Source: Candidatus Rhodoferax bjergmarkensis
Lineage (GTDB): Bacteria > Pseudomonadota > Gammaproteobacteria > Burkholderiales > Burkholderiaceae_C
NCBI GenBank assembly: GCA_016708345.1
Contig: JADJFX010000014.1
Location: forward strand, 1 to 37,685
Direction of reading: 5' to 3'
DNA length: 37,685 nt
The notes beneath the pieces are model-generated. The model searched no databases and was not told the origin of the DNA. It saw only the letters and a list, made by a program, of their open reading frames with translations. Shown piece by piece: positions 16,533-25,404 of the stretch. The stretch's first letter is position 1. Each line of letters opens with the position of its first letter. Both the position numbers and the translations under genes were made by a program.

Positions 16533-18052
16533 ATGAAAGATCTGAGAAACCGAAGCCTTTCGGCAGTTTTCTGGGGGACTGGTGGTTCAGTATTCCGAAT
16601 CCTGTTGCAACTCGCTACCCAAATTGCCCTCGCCCGTATCCTCGGTCCGCAGCAATACGGGCTTTTTGCCATTGGCGCCATCGTCATCAGCTTCAGCAAC
16701 TTCTTTTCCGACGTCGGCATCGCCTACAGCTTGATCCAGAAGGACGAAGTGACGGAACAAGATCTGCGTTTCGTCTTCACCTGGCAGGTTGTCCTTGGTT
16801 TGCTGGTTACGGGCGTCGTGGCAGCCCTTAGCGGACCGATTGCTTTGTTTTTTGGGGATGTTGAAGCCGCCGGGGTAGTAGCGGGTCTCGCAGTGGTTTG
16901 CCTGATTAATGCGTTAATGGCGCCTGCCCACAATTTGCTCAAGCGTAACCTGGACCATAAGCGCATCCAGATCGCTAACATTATTGGCTATGCAGGGGGT
17001 TATGTTCTTGTTGGCGTACCTTTGGCCGTTTATGGTGCTGCCGTGTCGGCCTTGGTGGCTGCCTGGATTGTGCAGGCATTGATCACGTCGGTGATCCTCT
17101 ATTCCGGTGTCCGGCATTCTTTGCACCCCCTTTTCTGGTTCAGTGGTGGGCGCCAGATTATGCAATATGGCACAACCGTATTGGTTACAAACGTCACCAA
17201 CTGGATTATTGGCAACATCGAACGTGTCGTTATCGCCCGGTATTTTGCCAGCCGCGAGATTGGCTTGTATTCGACTGCCTACAATCTTCTTTACAGCCCG
17301 GTCAGTACGCTGCTGGCTATCGTGCAGCCGATATTTTTTTCTGCAGCCTCGCGGATCGCTCTGGATCGGGAGCTGATTGCGCGCATCTATCTGGCCCTGA
17401 TCGCGCTGACGGCAGTGGTGATCATGCCAGTGTTCGCAAGCGTTTCCAGCATCGCCGAAACTTTTGTCCTGGCGCTTTACGGCACCAAGTGGGTTGGATC
17501 TGCCGAACTTGTCACCCCTCTGGCGCTAGCCATGCCGCTATACCTTTTTTGGGGCTTCACTACGTCACTCTTGTGGCTCGGCGGCGTCCCTGAGAGAGAG
17601 TTCAAGGTGCAGTTGCCCATGGCCGTGCTCTGGGTGGTCGTGTCATGGCTTGCTGCCCAGCATTCGGTGGAGGCCGTGGCTTGGGCCGTGCTGCTGTTGT
17701 TTGCGCTACGTTATGCGTTAATGCTCGCTGCAGCCAGGCAACTGATACCGCTACCGTTCAATGGATTGTGGCGAGCTCTACGCGGGGGTTTGCTGGTTGC
17801 CCTGGCATGTGCTGTCTTCGCTGATGCTCTTGATGGATGGTTGAAAGCCCAAGGATTGGCAGCACTTGGTCGTCTCATGGCAGGTGGCGCATTGACCACA
17901 GCATTTTACTTTCTTCTGCTGACAATTTTGCCAGGTGTCATTCCCCAAGAGTGTAACGACCTGCTGGAACGGCTTGCCGCTCGCAGCCCGCGCAGGTTGC
18001 GTGGTGGCTACGGCGCTTGCGTGTCAAGGAATTGGCCGATGTCCATTGTTGA
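16533..18052 (+). CDS. wzx: Wzx-type polysaccharide flippase (frameshifted near its 3' end)
   Basis: The start is ATG 16533 (MKDLRNRSLSAVFWG), preceded by AGAAGGCAGCG; an in-frame TTG at 16461 overlaps fcl and is unlikely. The protein has about twelve hydrophobic helices and the MATE/Wzx signatures ILGPQQYGLFAIGAIV and SDVGIAYSLIQ. It moves lipid-linked repeat units across the inner membrane. As written, the frame runs on into the next gene, giving one 975-residue protein. If one C is restored in the CCC run at 17987-17989, the frame instead reads AQVAWWLRRLRVKELADVHC and stops at TGA 18050-18052, overlapping the polymerase ATG. That gives 506 residues, normal for a flippase, so I treat the fusion as an indel effect. 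Confidence 0.8.
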
Positions 18053-19460
18053 AGTTATCGTCAATGCCGTTTATCTCCTCCTGGCTTTGGGTGCAGCCAT
18101 CGCCGTGGTGGTCGCCGTTGCTCTTTCCTTGCATGGAGAGCGACTGTGGAGTGAGAGGTTCATGCCCGCCATCGCGCCCTTGATTGTGCTCGGTATCGCG
18201 GTGAGTACGCTGTTGTCCGGGCGCAACCTGGTCTTCGCGGAAAAGCAGATTGAATTGCTAACGGAACAGTCGGGTGGCGGGGACTGGATCATGCGGCTGA
18301 TCACCTTGGCGATTTTGAGTGTCGCCATTGCCAAACTGATCGGCACAGCTGTTCGGCGGCAATCTTTGCCCGCTGCTCCCGGCACACCTCTGTTCATTGC
18401 CTTGCTTGTCTATATTGTCGCCGCTAATTTCTTGCCCAGCGTTTTCGGGACGGTACCCGTCTTCGTTCACTCGATGTTCTACCCTTTGGTGATTTTTGCA
18501 GCGGCCTGGGCAGCCCGGCGAGAGTCACTGGAGGCAACAATAAAACTAGCCAAAGCAGCCCTTTATGTCCTTATGGTTGGGAGCCTGATTGCTGCTTTGC
18601 TTGTGCCCGCTATTGCTGTCCAGTCCAACTATCAAGATGGGCTTATTCCCGGCTTAGAAATACGCTTGTGGGGGCTTGGCTTCAATCCTAATAGCATTGG
18701 TCCGCTGGCATTAGTGACCTTGTTGATGGAATATCTGCAGCCCACGCGCAGCCGCTGGCTGCGCGCCCTGCTGATACTTGCCACATGCATGGTATTTTTC
18801 TTTGCTCAGTCCAAAACCGTATGGGTCGCGTTGCTGATCGTACTGACCACTCTAGGATGGTATCAATGGGCTATTCACAACCGACATCGGGCCAGCTCGA
18901 TGCCTGTTCTGGCTATGCTAGGAGTAGGCATTGTCTTATTGGTGACGCTCATGTTTCTAGACATTGGAGTAATCTGGGATCGATTTGCGGACTCCAAAGT
19001 GGGCAGCAGTGTCGCCACACTTACTGGCAGAACGGCCATCTGGGAAATCGCCATCAGGGAGTGGGAGCGCAATCCGCTTTTTGGTTATGGACCCGAAATA
19101 TGGGGACCTAAATTTCGGGCCGAGGTTCGTATGTCATTTGCATTTAGCGCGCACAACCAGTTCCTGCAAACGCTCTCGCTAGCAGGATTAGTCGGCTTCA
19201 TCGGTCTTCTGATCTATCTCCGTTACTTGATCCCTGCTGTACTCCGAATGGCGCCCGCAACGCGTGGAGTTTCCCTTGCTTTGTTTGGCATGATCCTGCT
19301 TCGTTGTTTCTCGGAAGCACCGCTTGCCATGAACGGACTGATTGATGCGGAAGTCCTCATCCATTTCCTGCTCTTTGTGATTGTCCTGCGTGCACCGGAA
19401 TCCGGGGCATCGCTACGTGCGGAGGCGACACTTCCGTTTCGAGAAGCCCAATGCCACTGA
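18039..19460 (+). CDS. wzy: Wzy-type O-antigen/EPS polymerase (O-antigen ligase domain)
   Basis: The product is 473 residues from ATG 18039, which has AAGGA nine bases upstream. About eleven membrane helices are visible. A periplasmic-loop region holds the Wzy_C/ligase hallmark RTAIWEIAIREWERNPLFGYG and later FSAHNQFLQTLSLAG, with the conserved H-N. It polymerises flipped repeat units in the periplasm. As sequenced it is in frame with the flippase and could be read as its C-terminal half. Its own start, ribosome-binding site and complete length argue for a separate gene. The stop overlaps the next glycosyltransferase start by ten bases. Confidence 0.8.
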   Translation: MSIVEVIVNAVYLLLALGAAIAVVVAVALSLHGERLWSERFMPAIAPLIVLGIAVSTLLSGRNLVFAEKQIELLTEQSGGGDWIMRLITLAILSVAIAKLIGTAVRRQSLPAAPGTPLFIALLVYIVAANFLPSVFGTVPVFVHSMFYPLVIFAAAWAARRESLEATIKLAKAALYVLMVGSLIAALLVPAIAVQSNYQDGLIPGLEIRLWGLGFNPNSIGPLALVTLLMEYLQPTRSRWLRALLILATCMVFFFAQSKTVWVALLIVLTTLGWYQWAIHNRHRASSMPVLAMLGVGIVLLVTLMFLDIGVIWDRFADSKVGSSVATLTGRTAIWEIAIREWERNPLFGYGPEIWGPKFRAEVRMSFAFSAHNQFLQTLSLAGLVGFIGLLIYLRYLIPAVLRMAPATRGVSLALFGMILLRCFSEAPLAMNGLIDAEVLIHFLLFVIVLRAPESGASLRAEATLPFREAQCH

Positions 19461-20200
19461 CCTTCAGCATCATTACCTGTACCTGGAACAGCGAGCCCTT
19501 TCTGGCGCAATCCATCGCATCCGTGTTGGCCCAGGACTATTCCCACATCGAATACGTCTTCGTCGATGGCGGTTCCAGCGACGGTACCCTGGAGCGCATC
19601 AGAGCCCTGCAGCGCCCGTACGTGCTGGTTGAGAACGTCCGGGGGGGCATCAGCAACGCCATGAATGCCGGCGCCCAGGTCGCCACTGGTGACGTGATCG
19701 CCCATCTGCATTCCGATGACTATTACTTACGCCCCGATGTGCTGTCGACTGTGGCCCGGCAGATGGAAAGCATGGACCGCGGCTGGCTCTTCGGGCGCAT
19801 TGCGCGCGATGTGGGTGGTGATTTGCGCAGCGAGAATTTCGTGGTGCCTCGTTACAGTCCCCAGCGCCTGCTGCGGGGCAATTTCATTCCTCATCCCGCT
19901 ACCTTCGTGCGGCGCCACCTGTTCGCCCAGGCGGGTGGTTTCGATACCGCCCTGAAATATGCGATGGACACTGATCTCTGGCTAAAGCTTGCACGCTATG
20001 GCGACCCTGTCCAGCTGGACGAGGCATTGGCGGCTTTTCGCGAGCACGCTGGTAGTTTGTCCACAAGCAACCGCCTTGCGGCCATGAAAGAGGATTTTCG
20101 CGTCCGGCTTAGCCACGCTGGTTGGAGTCCCGTTGCGCTGGCCATGCATTACGCCCGTTTTCTGGTGCGTTGTCGCAGTGCCTTGGCAAGTGAAGTCTGA
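19451..20200 (+). CDS. Family 2 glycosyltransferase
   Basis: The product is 249 residues. The GT-A fold begins at FSIITCTWNSEPFLAQSI, with the nucleotide-binding VDGGSSDGT and the metal-binding region HLHSDDYYL. The end region has AMDTDLWLKLARYG and FREHAGSLST. WcaA-like, it transfers a sugar from a nucleotide donor to the lipid-linked repeat. The start overlaps wzy by ten bases and the next gene follows after two bases, so this is one operon. A close paralogue, AT-rich and frameshifted, sits at 32815-33593 (FSIITCTWNSEEFIQQCIDS). Donor and acceptor cannot be told from sequence. Confidence 0.9.
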   Translation: MPLTFSIITCTWNSEPFLAQSIASVLAQDYSHIEYVFVDGGSSDGTLERIRALQRPYVLVENVRGGISNAMNAGAQVATGDVIAHLHSDDYYLRPDVLSTVARQMESMDRGWLFGRIARDVGGDLRSENFVVPRYSPQRLLRGNFIPHPATFVRRHLFAQAGGFDTALKYAMDTDLWLKLARYGDPVQLDEALAAFREHAGSLSTSNRLAAMKEDFRVRLSHAGWSPVALAMHYARFLVRCRSALASEV

Positions 20201-20202
20201 CC

Positions 20203-21066
20203 ATGCCACGCTTCTCGCTCATTCTCGCCACCGTTGGCCGCACCGCCGAGCTGGACCGGCTTTTCGACAGCTTGGTGGCTCAGACCTGCCGGGACTTCGA
20301 GATCATCGTCGTCGACCAGAACGCCGACGGGCGGCTGCTCCCCCACATTGATCGGGCGCGTCGGCTCGGTCTGGATATCAGTACCCGGCAATTGGAGCCG
20401 CCCAACCTCGCCGCCGCGCGCAATACCGGCATCGCGGCTGCCCAAGGTGACTGGATATGTTTTCCGGATGATGACTGCTGGTACGAGCCGGACACGCTGG
20501 CCAACGTCCTGGATGCCTGCCGGCAGAATCCCCGCCTGCAAGGCGTGGTGGCTTGCTGGGTCGAACAGGCCGCGGCCGGCACGGCGGTGGGTGCAGCCGG
20601 CCAACTTGAACTTGCGGCTTGGCGAAATTTCCGCGGTGGCGAGGCCAGTTCGATCTGTCTCTTTTTCAATCGTGCCCTGGTCGATAGTCTGGGGGGCTTC
20701 GATGTCCGTTTTGGCGTAGGTCAATGGTATGGCTGCGGTGAGGAAACCGATTACTTGTTGCGCGCCCTCGCTGCAGACGCCGAGGTGGCTCGCTGCCTCC
20801 TGGCGAGGGTGCACCACGCCTACGCTCTACCCACCGAGGTTGACGATTGGCGCGCAGCCTTTGGCCAATCTCGCCGTCGTTCCCGTGGTACCGGTGCGCT
20901 CTACGCCAAGCATCGCCTGAGTTCCTATGTGATTCTGCGTGGTTGCACCGCACCCGTGGTGCTGCCACTGGTACGCGGAAAGGGCTTCAAGGTTCTGACA
21001 GCGGGTTTGGCTACGGCTTTGGGCCGGATCGAGGGCTTTACGCGCTGGAGATGGGGAAAATCATGA
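20203..21066 (+). CDS. Family 2 glycosyltransferase
   Basis: The product is 287 residues. The start is FSLILATVGRTAELDRLFDS, with the acceptor/nucleotide motif IIVVDQNADG, the AARNTGIAAAQG segment and the DxD-type region FPDDDCWYEPDT. The C-terminal third (GVGQWYGCGEETDYLLRAL) carries the conserved E-T-D of GT2 enzymes. It is not closely similar to the previous GT2. It overlaps the following lipoprotein gene by four bases (ATGA). Role: addition of one sugar in the repeat unit; specificity unknown. Confidence 0.88.
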   Translation: MPRFSLILATVGRTAELDRLFDSLVAQTCRDFEIIVVDQNADGRLLPHIDRARRLGLDISTRQLEPPNLAAARNTGIAAAQGDWICFPDDDCWYEPDTLANVLDACRQNPRLQGVVACWVEQAAAGTAVGAAGQLELAAWRNFRGGEASSICLFFNRALVDSLGGFDVRFGVGQWYGCGEETDYLLRALAADAEVARCLLARVHHAYALPTEVDDWRAAFGQSRRRSRGTGALYAKHRLSSYVILRGCTAPVVLPLVRGKGFKVLTAGLATALGRIEGFTRWRWGKS

Positions 21067-22355
21067 AGTGGCTGTTTCCGTTGCTGCTTATCGTTGGCTG
21101 TGGCTCGCTACAGGCCGCAAGCCCTACCCAGTATTCCAGGCCGGCAGGAGTGCCGTACCTTGGCATGCATATGCACCGAGCCGATGAGGGGACCAAATGG
21201 CCGGGGGCGGGGTTTGGCAGCTGGCGCCTTTGGGATGCCGATGCAGCCTGGCCAAATCTGGAGCCGGAGCGCGGCCGCTGGGACTTTGCCCGGCTGGATC
21301 GCTATGTAGCCATGGCGCGTCTTGCTGGCGTCGAGATCCTTTTGCCCTTGGGCCTCTCGCCGCGCTGGGCATCGGCTCGGCCTGGCGAACGGTCGAGCTA
21401 TTCACCCGGCAATGCCGCCGAGCCCCGCGACTTGGAGGATTGGCGGAACTATGTGCGCACAGTGGCAACACGCTACAAGGGCCGCATCCGGGATTTCGAA
21501 ATCTGGAACGAGCCGAACGAGGTGAGTTTTTTCTCCGGTACGCCGGAAAAGCTGGTGGAACTCACCTGCGAAGCGCAACGGGTACTCAAATCGGTTTCAC
21601 CGGACAACCGGCTGGTCTCTCCTTCAATGGTGGGAGAAGGTCGCGAGCCCGAATTGCTCGGGGCTTTTCTTGAAAAGGGTGGCAAGAACTGTATCGACAT
21701 AGTGGGTTACCATTTCTGTGTTCTCAAGGGGCTGCCAGAGGCTCTGACTGCCCTTGTGGGCCGCGTGCGGGCTGTGATGAAAAAGGCCGGCGTTGGCGAT
21801 CTTCCCCTGTGGAATACCGAATCGGGATGGTGGATTGAGAACGGTGACCGGACACCTGAGACTGGTGCAGATCCTCGGTGGATGCGCATCAGCGTCGCCC
21901 AGTCCGGAGCTTGGGTCGCTCGAGCGCTGATCGTCGGACGCGCGGCCGGGCTGGAACGTTTCTACTGGTACGCTTGGGATAACAAATTCATGGGCTTGAT
22001 CGAGCCTTCAAATGGGGCGTACAAGCCGGGCGCCAAGGCCTTTGCGACTTTAGCTGGCTGGCTGGCAGATAATCCTGGCGTTGCTTGTTTTACAAATCAG
22101 ACAAACTGGTCTTGTCGACTAAATCGGCAGTCTGGCTCGGCTTCGGGTACTGAAGAATTGCTAGTATGGGACACAGGTACTCGAGAAGCGCATTTCCAGA
22201 TTCCTGCCGGAAAGCGCGTATTGTCCATCGATTACATTGATGGCCGGAGTGCTCCAGCGGAGAAGTTGGAAACTCTGCGAACCGTACCAATTTCTGGCAT
22301 GCCGATTAGGCTGACATTACGCAATGGCGGCGATATGGCCCGGGGTGTGCGGTGA
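21063..22355 (+). CDS. Glycoside-hydrolase-like (clan A, GH39-like) secreted lipoprotein
   Basis: The product is 430 residues from ATG 21063; the open frame extends upstream, but only inside the preceding gene. The N-terminus MKWLFPLLLIVGCGS is a lipoprotein-type signal with the lipobox IVGC. A TIM-barrel glycosidase follows. FEIWNEPNE has the acid/base Glu after Asn, and LWNTESGWW has a plausible nucleophile Glu. The segments WDADAAWPNLEPERGRWDF and FYWYAWDN fit GH39/GH5-like enzymes. It probably trims or releases the polysaccharide in the periplasm or outer membrane, a role known for hydrolases in exopolysaccharide loci. It is coupled to the GT2 gene upstream. Substrate unknown. Confidence 0.75.
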   Translation: MKWLFPLLLIVGCGSLQAASPTQYSRPAGVPYLGMHMHRADEGTKWPGAGFGSWRLWDADAAWPNLEPERGRWDFARLDRYVAMARLAGVEILLPLGLSPRWASARPGERSSYSPGNAAEPRDLEDWRNYVRTVATRYKGRIRDFEIWNEPNEVSFFSGTPEKLVELTCEAQRVLKSVSPDNRLVSPSMVGEGREPELLGAFLEKGGKNCIDIVGYHFCVLKGLPEALTALVGRVRAVMKKAGVGDLPLWNTESGWWIENGDRTPETGADPRWMRISVAQSGAWVARALIVGRAAGLERFYWYAWDNKFMGLIEPSNGAYKPGAKAFATLAGWLADNPGVACFTNQTNWSCRLNRQSGSASGTEELLVWDTGTREAHFQIPAGKRVLSIDYIDGRSAPAEKLETLRTVPISGMPIRLTLRNGGDMARGVR

Positions 22356-22383
22356 GGGCCTCATCAGTGAGCGCGCAATATCG

Positions 22384-22470
22384 ATGCCAGATACAGCATT
22401 AGGGCCTGCTCAAAAAACTGGACGGCTGAAGGTGGCGATGGTCACCAATCATCGCGCTCCGTATCGCCTG
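22384..22470 (+). pseudogene. N-terminal fragment of a GT4 glycosyltransferase
   Basis: From ATG 22384 the frame reads MPDTALGPAQKTGRLKVAMV and then TNHRAPYR. The latter is the canonical first strand and turn of a GT-B donor-independent domain (compare VIVTNAPAPYRVP in the gene at 22756). The resemblance stops at 22470 (LDPPTRL onward is not GT-like). The remainder of the gene is missing. The 3' half of some GT4 gene is found 1.4 kb further on at 23860. Region 22471-22755 otherwise shows only the solo IS terminal repeat. Confidence 0.6.
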
Positions 22471-22682
22471 GATCCGCCAACGCGGCTTCGCAGCATTGGC
22501 CGATCAGCGACAGTCCTGCGTAGGAGGTCAGTTTGCGGTTCGATTCTTTCAGGCGAAAACGCGGCATGGGTCGGTTGGGTGAAAGCAGGAATTTTAAATG
22601 TTAAGATCAAAATAGCATATTAGACCATTTTTATGACAGAATTACAGGGATTTAGTCACTAACAACTCCAGTCTTGACGGAT

Positions 22683-22703
22683 CTCGAGTTTTGCAAGAGG
22701 CTC
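22683..22703 (+). repeat. Solo terminal inverted repeat of the IS5/IS1182-type element
   Basis: CTCGAGTTTTGCAAGAGGCTC is identical over 21 bases to the transposase-start-side end of the element at 31300-32743 (32723-32743). No transposase sequence adjoins it on either side. It may be the scar of an excised or deleted copy, or one end of a short non-autonomous derivative. Confidence 0.8.
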
Positions 22704-22755
22704 ACATGGCTAGTGGCAGGTCTGTTCAAACAGAAATTGCTCAGAGTAAATAGCG

Positions 22756-23863
22756 TTGAATACAAAAATCACTGCAGTCATTGTGACAAATGCACCCGCA
22801 CCTTATCGAGTACCAGGATGGGGTATCATCGCTGAATCTGAAGATATCCAACTAGAGGTTATTTACTTCGCGCCGCCGTACATTGATACATCGCTCGATG
22901 CTACAGCCTACGGATCATCCCACTTCCTGAATGGTCGTTATCGGCAGATGGACCGGCGTTTCAAGAGCAACGACCCGGCTGTCTGGTCATTGTTGAACCG
23001 CTTGCGCCCGGATGTTGTCATTACGATGGGCTACGATCCCACCCATCTGTACGCCTTTGCATGGGCTGTCGTACACCGCGTGCCACATGTAGTTTTCACT
23101 GATGGCACCGCGCAATCGGAAAAACACCTGTCCTCGATGCATCGCCTTGTCCGCAGCATCGTGTTTCGGCTTAGTTGCGCATTCGTTGGCGCTTGCGATG
23201 GCTCGCGTGGAACTATTTCGGCAATACGGCGTTTCAGACAAACAGATTCATCTCTCTCCATTGTGCACCGATAACAAGCGCTTTTATTTGCCAGACAAAG
23301 CGAAGCAGACTGACTTCATTTTTTGCGGTCGCTTTGTAGATTTTAAACGGCCGCTGTTTGCGATGGAAATGGCACGGGCAGTCGCGATTCGACTGGGGCG
23401 AAGGACATCGATCAGCTTTGTCGGCAGCGGCGCCATGGAGTCCGAAATGCGCGACTTCGCCAACCAGATTTCCGATCACGTCGATACGCATTTTGTGGGC
23501 TATGTCAGCCAGGCGGAGCTTCCGGCTTGCTACGGGGATGCCCGTATTTTTCTTTTCCCTTCCGAAGGGGACGTCTGGGGGGTGGTGGCGAACGAGGCAT
23601 GTGCGGCCGGCTTGCCGGTGATCGTCTCGCCACATGCCGGCGCAGCCGGCGAACTTGTCGTCGATGGCAGCAACGGCTATGTCCGGGATATGGACCTTGC
23701 AGCATGGACAGACGCTGCGGTAGACCTGCTCACCGACGAAGCGAAATATCAGCGTTTTTCGCATAGCAGTCTGGCACGGGTGGGCGAATACACCTTCGAA
23801 AATGCCGCGCTCGGCCTGGCCAACGCAATCCGGCAGGCCAGACAAGCTTCGCGCGCTTCGTGA
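22756..23863 (+). pseudogene. Family 4 glycosyltransferase with one frameshift
   Basis: Two frames rebuild a protein of about 370 residues. The first (TTG 22756 to about 23190) reads AVIVTNAPAPYRVPGW and VVITMGYDPTHLYAFAWA. The second (about 23195 to 23863) reads LFRQYGVSDKQIHLSPLC, IFCGRFVDFKRP and the GT4 donor-site E-x7-E region PSEGDVWGVVANEACAAGLP. Removing one G in CGTGGAAC (near 23200) joins them as GACDGSRELFRQYG. The TTG start is the only reasonable one and has a weak upstream site. It would transfer one sugar of the repeat. It ends directly against the C-terminal fragment of another GT4. It may be active if the extra base is an error. Confidence 0.8.
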
Positions 23864-24246
23864 GAAACGCTGCCAGCCTTATGCCCCAGCATCGTGCCTT
23901 CGTACACGTGGCTCGCATGGAGAGTTTCGGAATTGTGCTGATCGAAGCCATGGCGCACGGACTCCCGGTTTTTGCCCCAGCCGTGGGAGGCTTACCTGAA
24001 GTCTTTACCGACGGCTCTGAAGGGCGCTTGATTCCTCTCGATGCACCCGAAGCCGCTGCAAGATTGATCATCGAGTGGCTGGATGCGCCGGAGAGTTTGG
24101 CAACCGGCCAGCAGGCCGCGCGGGAGCGTTTTGTTGGCCGCTTTGCCGCAGACAAGGTCGCTGCTGATCTGGCCGATTTTCTTGGCCACCCCGACTTGGG
24201 CGGGCCCGTACCTCCTGCGCAGACAATGGAACCCGCTACGGCATGA
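23860..24246 (+). pseudogene. C-terminal fragment of a GT4 glycosyltransferase
   Basis: The product is 128 residues starting mid-domain. NAASLMPQHRAFVHVARMES is followed by FGIVLIEAMAHGLPVFAPAV, the E-x7-E donor-binding motif of GT4, then VFTDGSEGRLIPLD. The N-terminal GT-B domain and the first half of the donor domain are absent. It abuts the preceding glycosyltransferase and overlaps the next gene's start by four bases (ATGA), which keeps translation coupled. It may be the 3' part of the gene whose 5' end survives at 22384. Confidence 0.75.
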
Positions 24247-25403
24247 GTTTCCTCAGAGTCCTGATCGTCTTTAACGCCTACCAGCTTCGCGGCGGTGAGG
24301 ACTCGGTTGTCGATGCCGAGCTTGCGTTGTTGCGGGGCCATGGCCATGAAGTTGCAACCTATTTTCGAAGCAATGATGACGTGAGCGGCATCTCGTCGCT
24401 GGCGTTGGCGCGGCAAACCCTTTGGTCGGCACGCACGCAAGATGGTCTGGCGGAACTGATCCGAAGATTTCAGCCGGATGTAATCCACGCCCACAACACA
24501 TTTCCCCTTATTTCCCCTTCGTTGTATTGGGCTGCGGCACGGGCAGGGGTTCCCGTGGTGCAGACGTTGCACAACTTTCGCCTGATGTGCCTGAATGCAC
24601 TTTTTTTGCGCGATAGCAAGGTTTGCGAAGACTGCATGGGGCGCTTGCCATGGCGCGGCGTGGTGCGCGCCTGCTATCGCGACTCGCTTCCGGCTTCCGC
24701 CGTGGCGGCCGCCATGCTGACGTTGCATCGCCGCCTGGGCACGTATCAGCACAAGGTGACACGCTACATCGCGCTGAACGAGTTTTGTCGCGGCAAGTTC
24801 ATCGAGGGCGGATTGCCTGCCGAGCGCATTGCTCTCAAGCCGAACTTTGTGGATTTCGCTCCACCAGCGACCCAACCCCGGCGGGGGATTCTTTACGTCG
24901 GCCGCCTGTCGCTTGAAAAGGGTATTCGCACTTTGGCCGAGGCGACTGGGTTGTGTGCGGGTGCGGTCTTGCGCGTGGCGGGAGATGGTCCCGAAGCTGG
25001 TGTGTTGAATGACCTGAGTGGCGTGACTGCGCTGGGTAGCCAACCGTCGGCGGTAGTTCGCGATGAAATGAGCCAGGCGATTGCGTTGGTTATGCCCAGT
25101 ATCTGGTACGAAAATTTTCCACGCACGATCGTGGAGGCGTTTGCCTGTGGTTTGCCGGTGATCGCAAGTCGGATGGGATCAATGGCTGAAATTGTGCGAG
25201 ATGGCGAAACCGGGTTGTTGTTCGAGCCGGGCAATGCTCATGCATTGGCCGAAAAGATGAATTGGGCGCTGTCGCATCCGGTTGAAATGGGTCAGATGGG
25301 TCGCAAGGCCCGGGCGCAATATGAGGCCGAGTTTTCTGCCGAGGTGAATTACCAGCGCCTGATGGCGATCTATCAGGAGGCGATCGAGGAAGTGAAAGGG
25401 TAG
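24243..25403 (+). CDS. Family 4 glycosyltransferase
   Basis: The product is 386 residues. The GT-B N-terminal domain starts LRVLIVFNAYQLRGGEDSVV, with VIHAHNTFPLISPSLY and VVQTLHNFRLMC. A cysteine cluster (CLNALFLRDSKVCEDC) occurs in this subgroup. The donor domain has ILYVGRLSLEKGIRTLAEA and the E-x7-E site YENFPRTIVEAFACGLPVIA. It transfers a sugar with retention of configuration to the growing lipid-linked glycan. It overlaps the previous fragment by four bases and lies one base from the next gene. Appears intact. Confidence 0.92.
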   Translation: MSFLRVLIVFNAYQLRGGEDSVVDAELALLRGHGHEVATYFRSNDDVSGISSLALARQTLWSARTQDGLAELIRRFQPDVIHAHNTFPLISPSLYWAAARAGVPVVQTLHNFRLMCLNALFLRDSKVCEDCMGRLPWRGVVRACYRDSLPASAVAAAMLTLHRRLGTYQHKVTRYIALNEFCRGKFIEGGLPAERIALKPNFVDFAPPATQPRRGILYVGRLSLEKGIRTLAEATGLCAGAVLRVAGDGPEAGVLNDLSGVTALGSQPSAVVRDEMSQAIALVMPSIWYENFPRTIVEAFACGLPVIASRMGSMAEIVRDGETGLLFEPGNAHALAEKMNWALSHPVEMGQMGRKARAQYEAEFSAEVNYQRLMAIYQEAIEEVKG

Positions 25404-25404
25404 C

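Noticed and set aside
22471..22682. Possible continuation of the GT4 fragment in another frame (IAWIRQRGFAALADQ)
   Set aside because: The stretch is open but shows no glycosyltransferase motif, so I could not support it as part of the gene.
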